Program-made: the position numbers and the translations under genes
Source of the DNA: JBAXPW01 sp037132015
GTDB lineage: Bacteria; Patescibacteriota; Microgenomatia; UBA1406; GWC2-37-13
Direction of reading: 5' to 3'
Length of the DNA: 33,548 nt
Assembly: GCA_037132015.1 (NCBI GenBank)
Contig: JBAXPW010000008.1
Coordinates: 1 to 33,548, forward strand
Notes under the pieces: model-generated
What the model saw: the letters and a program-made list of their open reading frames with translations, nothing else
Database searches by the model: none
What the model was told of the DNA's origin: nothing
Shown here: positions 33,522 to 33,548 of the stretch, piece after piece
Layout of the letters: each line of letters starts with the position of its first letter
Position numbering within the stretch: position 1 is the stretch's first letter

Positions 33522-33548
33522 ATTAACACTTCACACAATATTACAACA
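33494..33548. repeat. Direct repeat, copy B
   Basis: Identical to 33372-33426 up to the last base of the window, so the repeat may continue beyond it. Confidence 0.95.

Noticed and set aside
1..33548. Alternative genetic code (TGA read as Gly)
   Set aside because: Several full-length genes (gdhA, nusG, the surface gene) end at TGA exactly where their families end, and Gly is coded by GGN throughout.

Overview
The window reads as a low-GC, gene-dense genome segment of a Patescibacteria/CPR bacterium, most likely of the Microgenomates type. This placement is inferred from gene content and style; no 16S gene is present. Supporting signs are: a giant single-pass fibre-type surface protein of the kind common in CPR; a ribosomal protein L1 with a Lys-rich N-terminal extension and a shortened core; tRNA-synthetase genes carrying low-complexity insertions; almost no Shine-Dalgarno sequences; and many promoters whose -10 box lies only 6-10 nt before the start codon, which implies leaderless mRNAs. 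TGA works as a stop (nusG, gdhA), so the code is standard and not that of Gracilibacteria/Absconditabacteria.

Layout. 1-1034: C-terminal part of a glutamate dehydrogenase, then a LysM/M23 cell-wall peptidase (1054-2115). 2513-4705 (-): O-antigen-ligase-like membrane protein with TPRs. 5051-9748 (-): a 1565-residue protein joining a tyrosine-recombinase-type SAM-like DNA-binding domain, a single TM helix and a long fibre-like region. It is followed upstream by about 1.6 kb of very AT-rich DNA without genes. 11403-12191 (+): PaaX-like regulator, convergent with a (-) strand DNA-uptake cluster: comEA, the ComEC channel domain and a separate ComEC-type metallo-beta-lactamase protein (12186-14613). 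14672-16412 (-): two secreted or membrane-anchored proteins of unknown role.

16514-18849 (+): secE, nusG, rplK, rplA, closed by a strong terminator (rplJ/rplL do not follow). Then come a solitary HEPN/RnlA-like protein, a P2-type cation ATPase and a linked membrane protein. 22941-24836 (-): transketolase. 25048-27633 (+): tyrS and a trpS fused to a tRNA-binding OB domain. 28128-29333 (-): a tRNA-guanine transglycosylase with no zinc-ligand cysteines. 29410-33287 (+): leuS, a Nudix hydrolase and a Phd/MazF-type toxin-antitoxin pair under a clear promoter with palindromic operators. The end holds tRNA-Lys(UUU) on the (-) strand and, 122 bp further, a partial copy in which the anticodon arm is replaced by a GC-rich palindrome.

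Themes. Translation and tRNA functions dominate the right half. The left half is a cell-surface and DNA-uptake region. The most unusual items are the recombinase-SAM/TM/fibre fusion beside DNA-uptake genes, the broken-up ComEC, the zinc-less Tgt, the TrpRS fusion, the partial tRNA with its palindrome (which also occurs at two other intergenic sites), and the leaderless promoter architecture.
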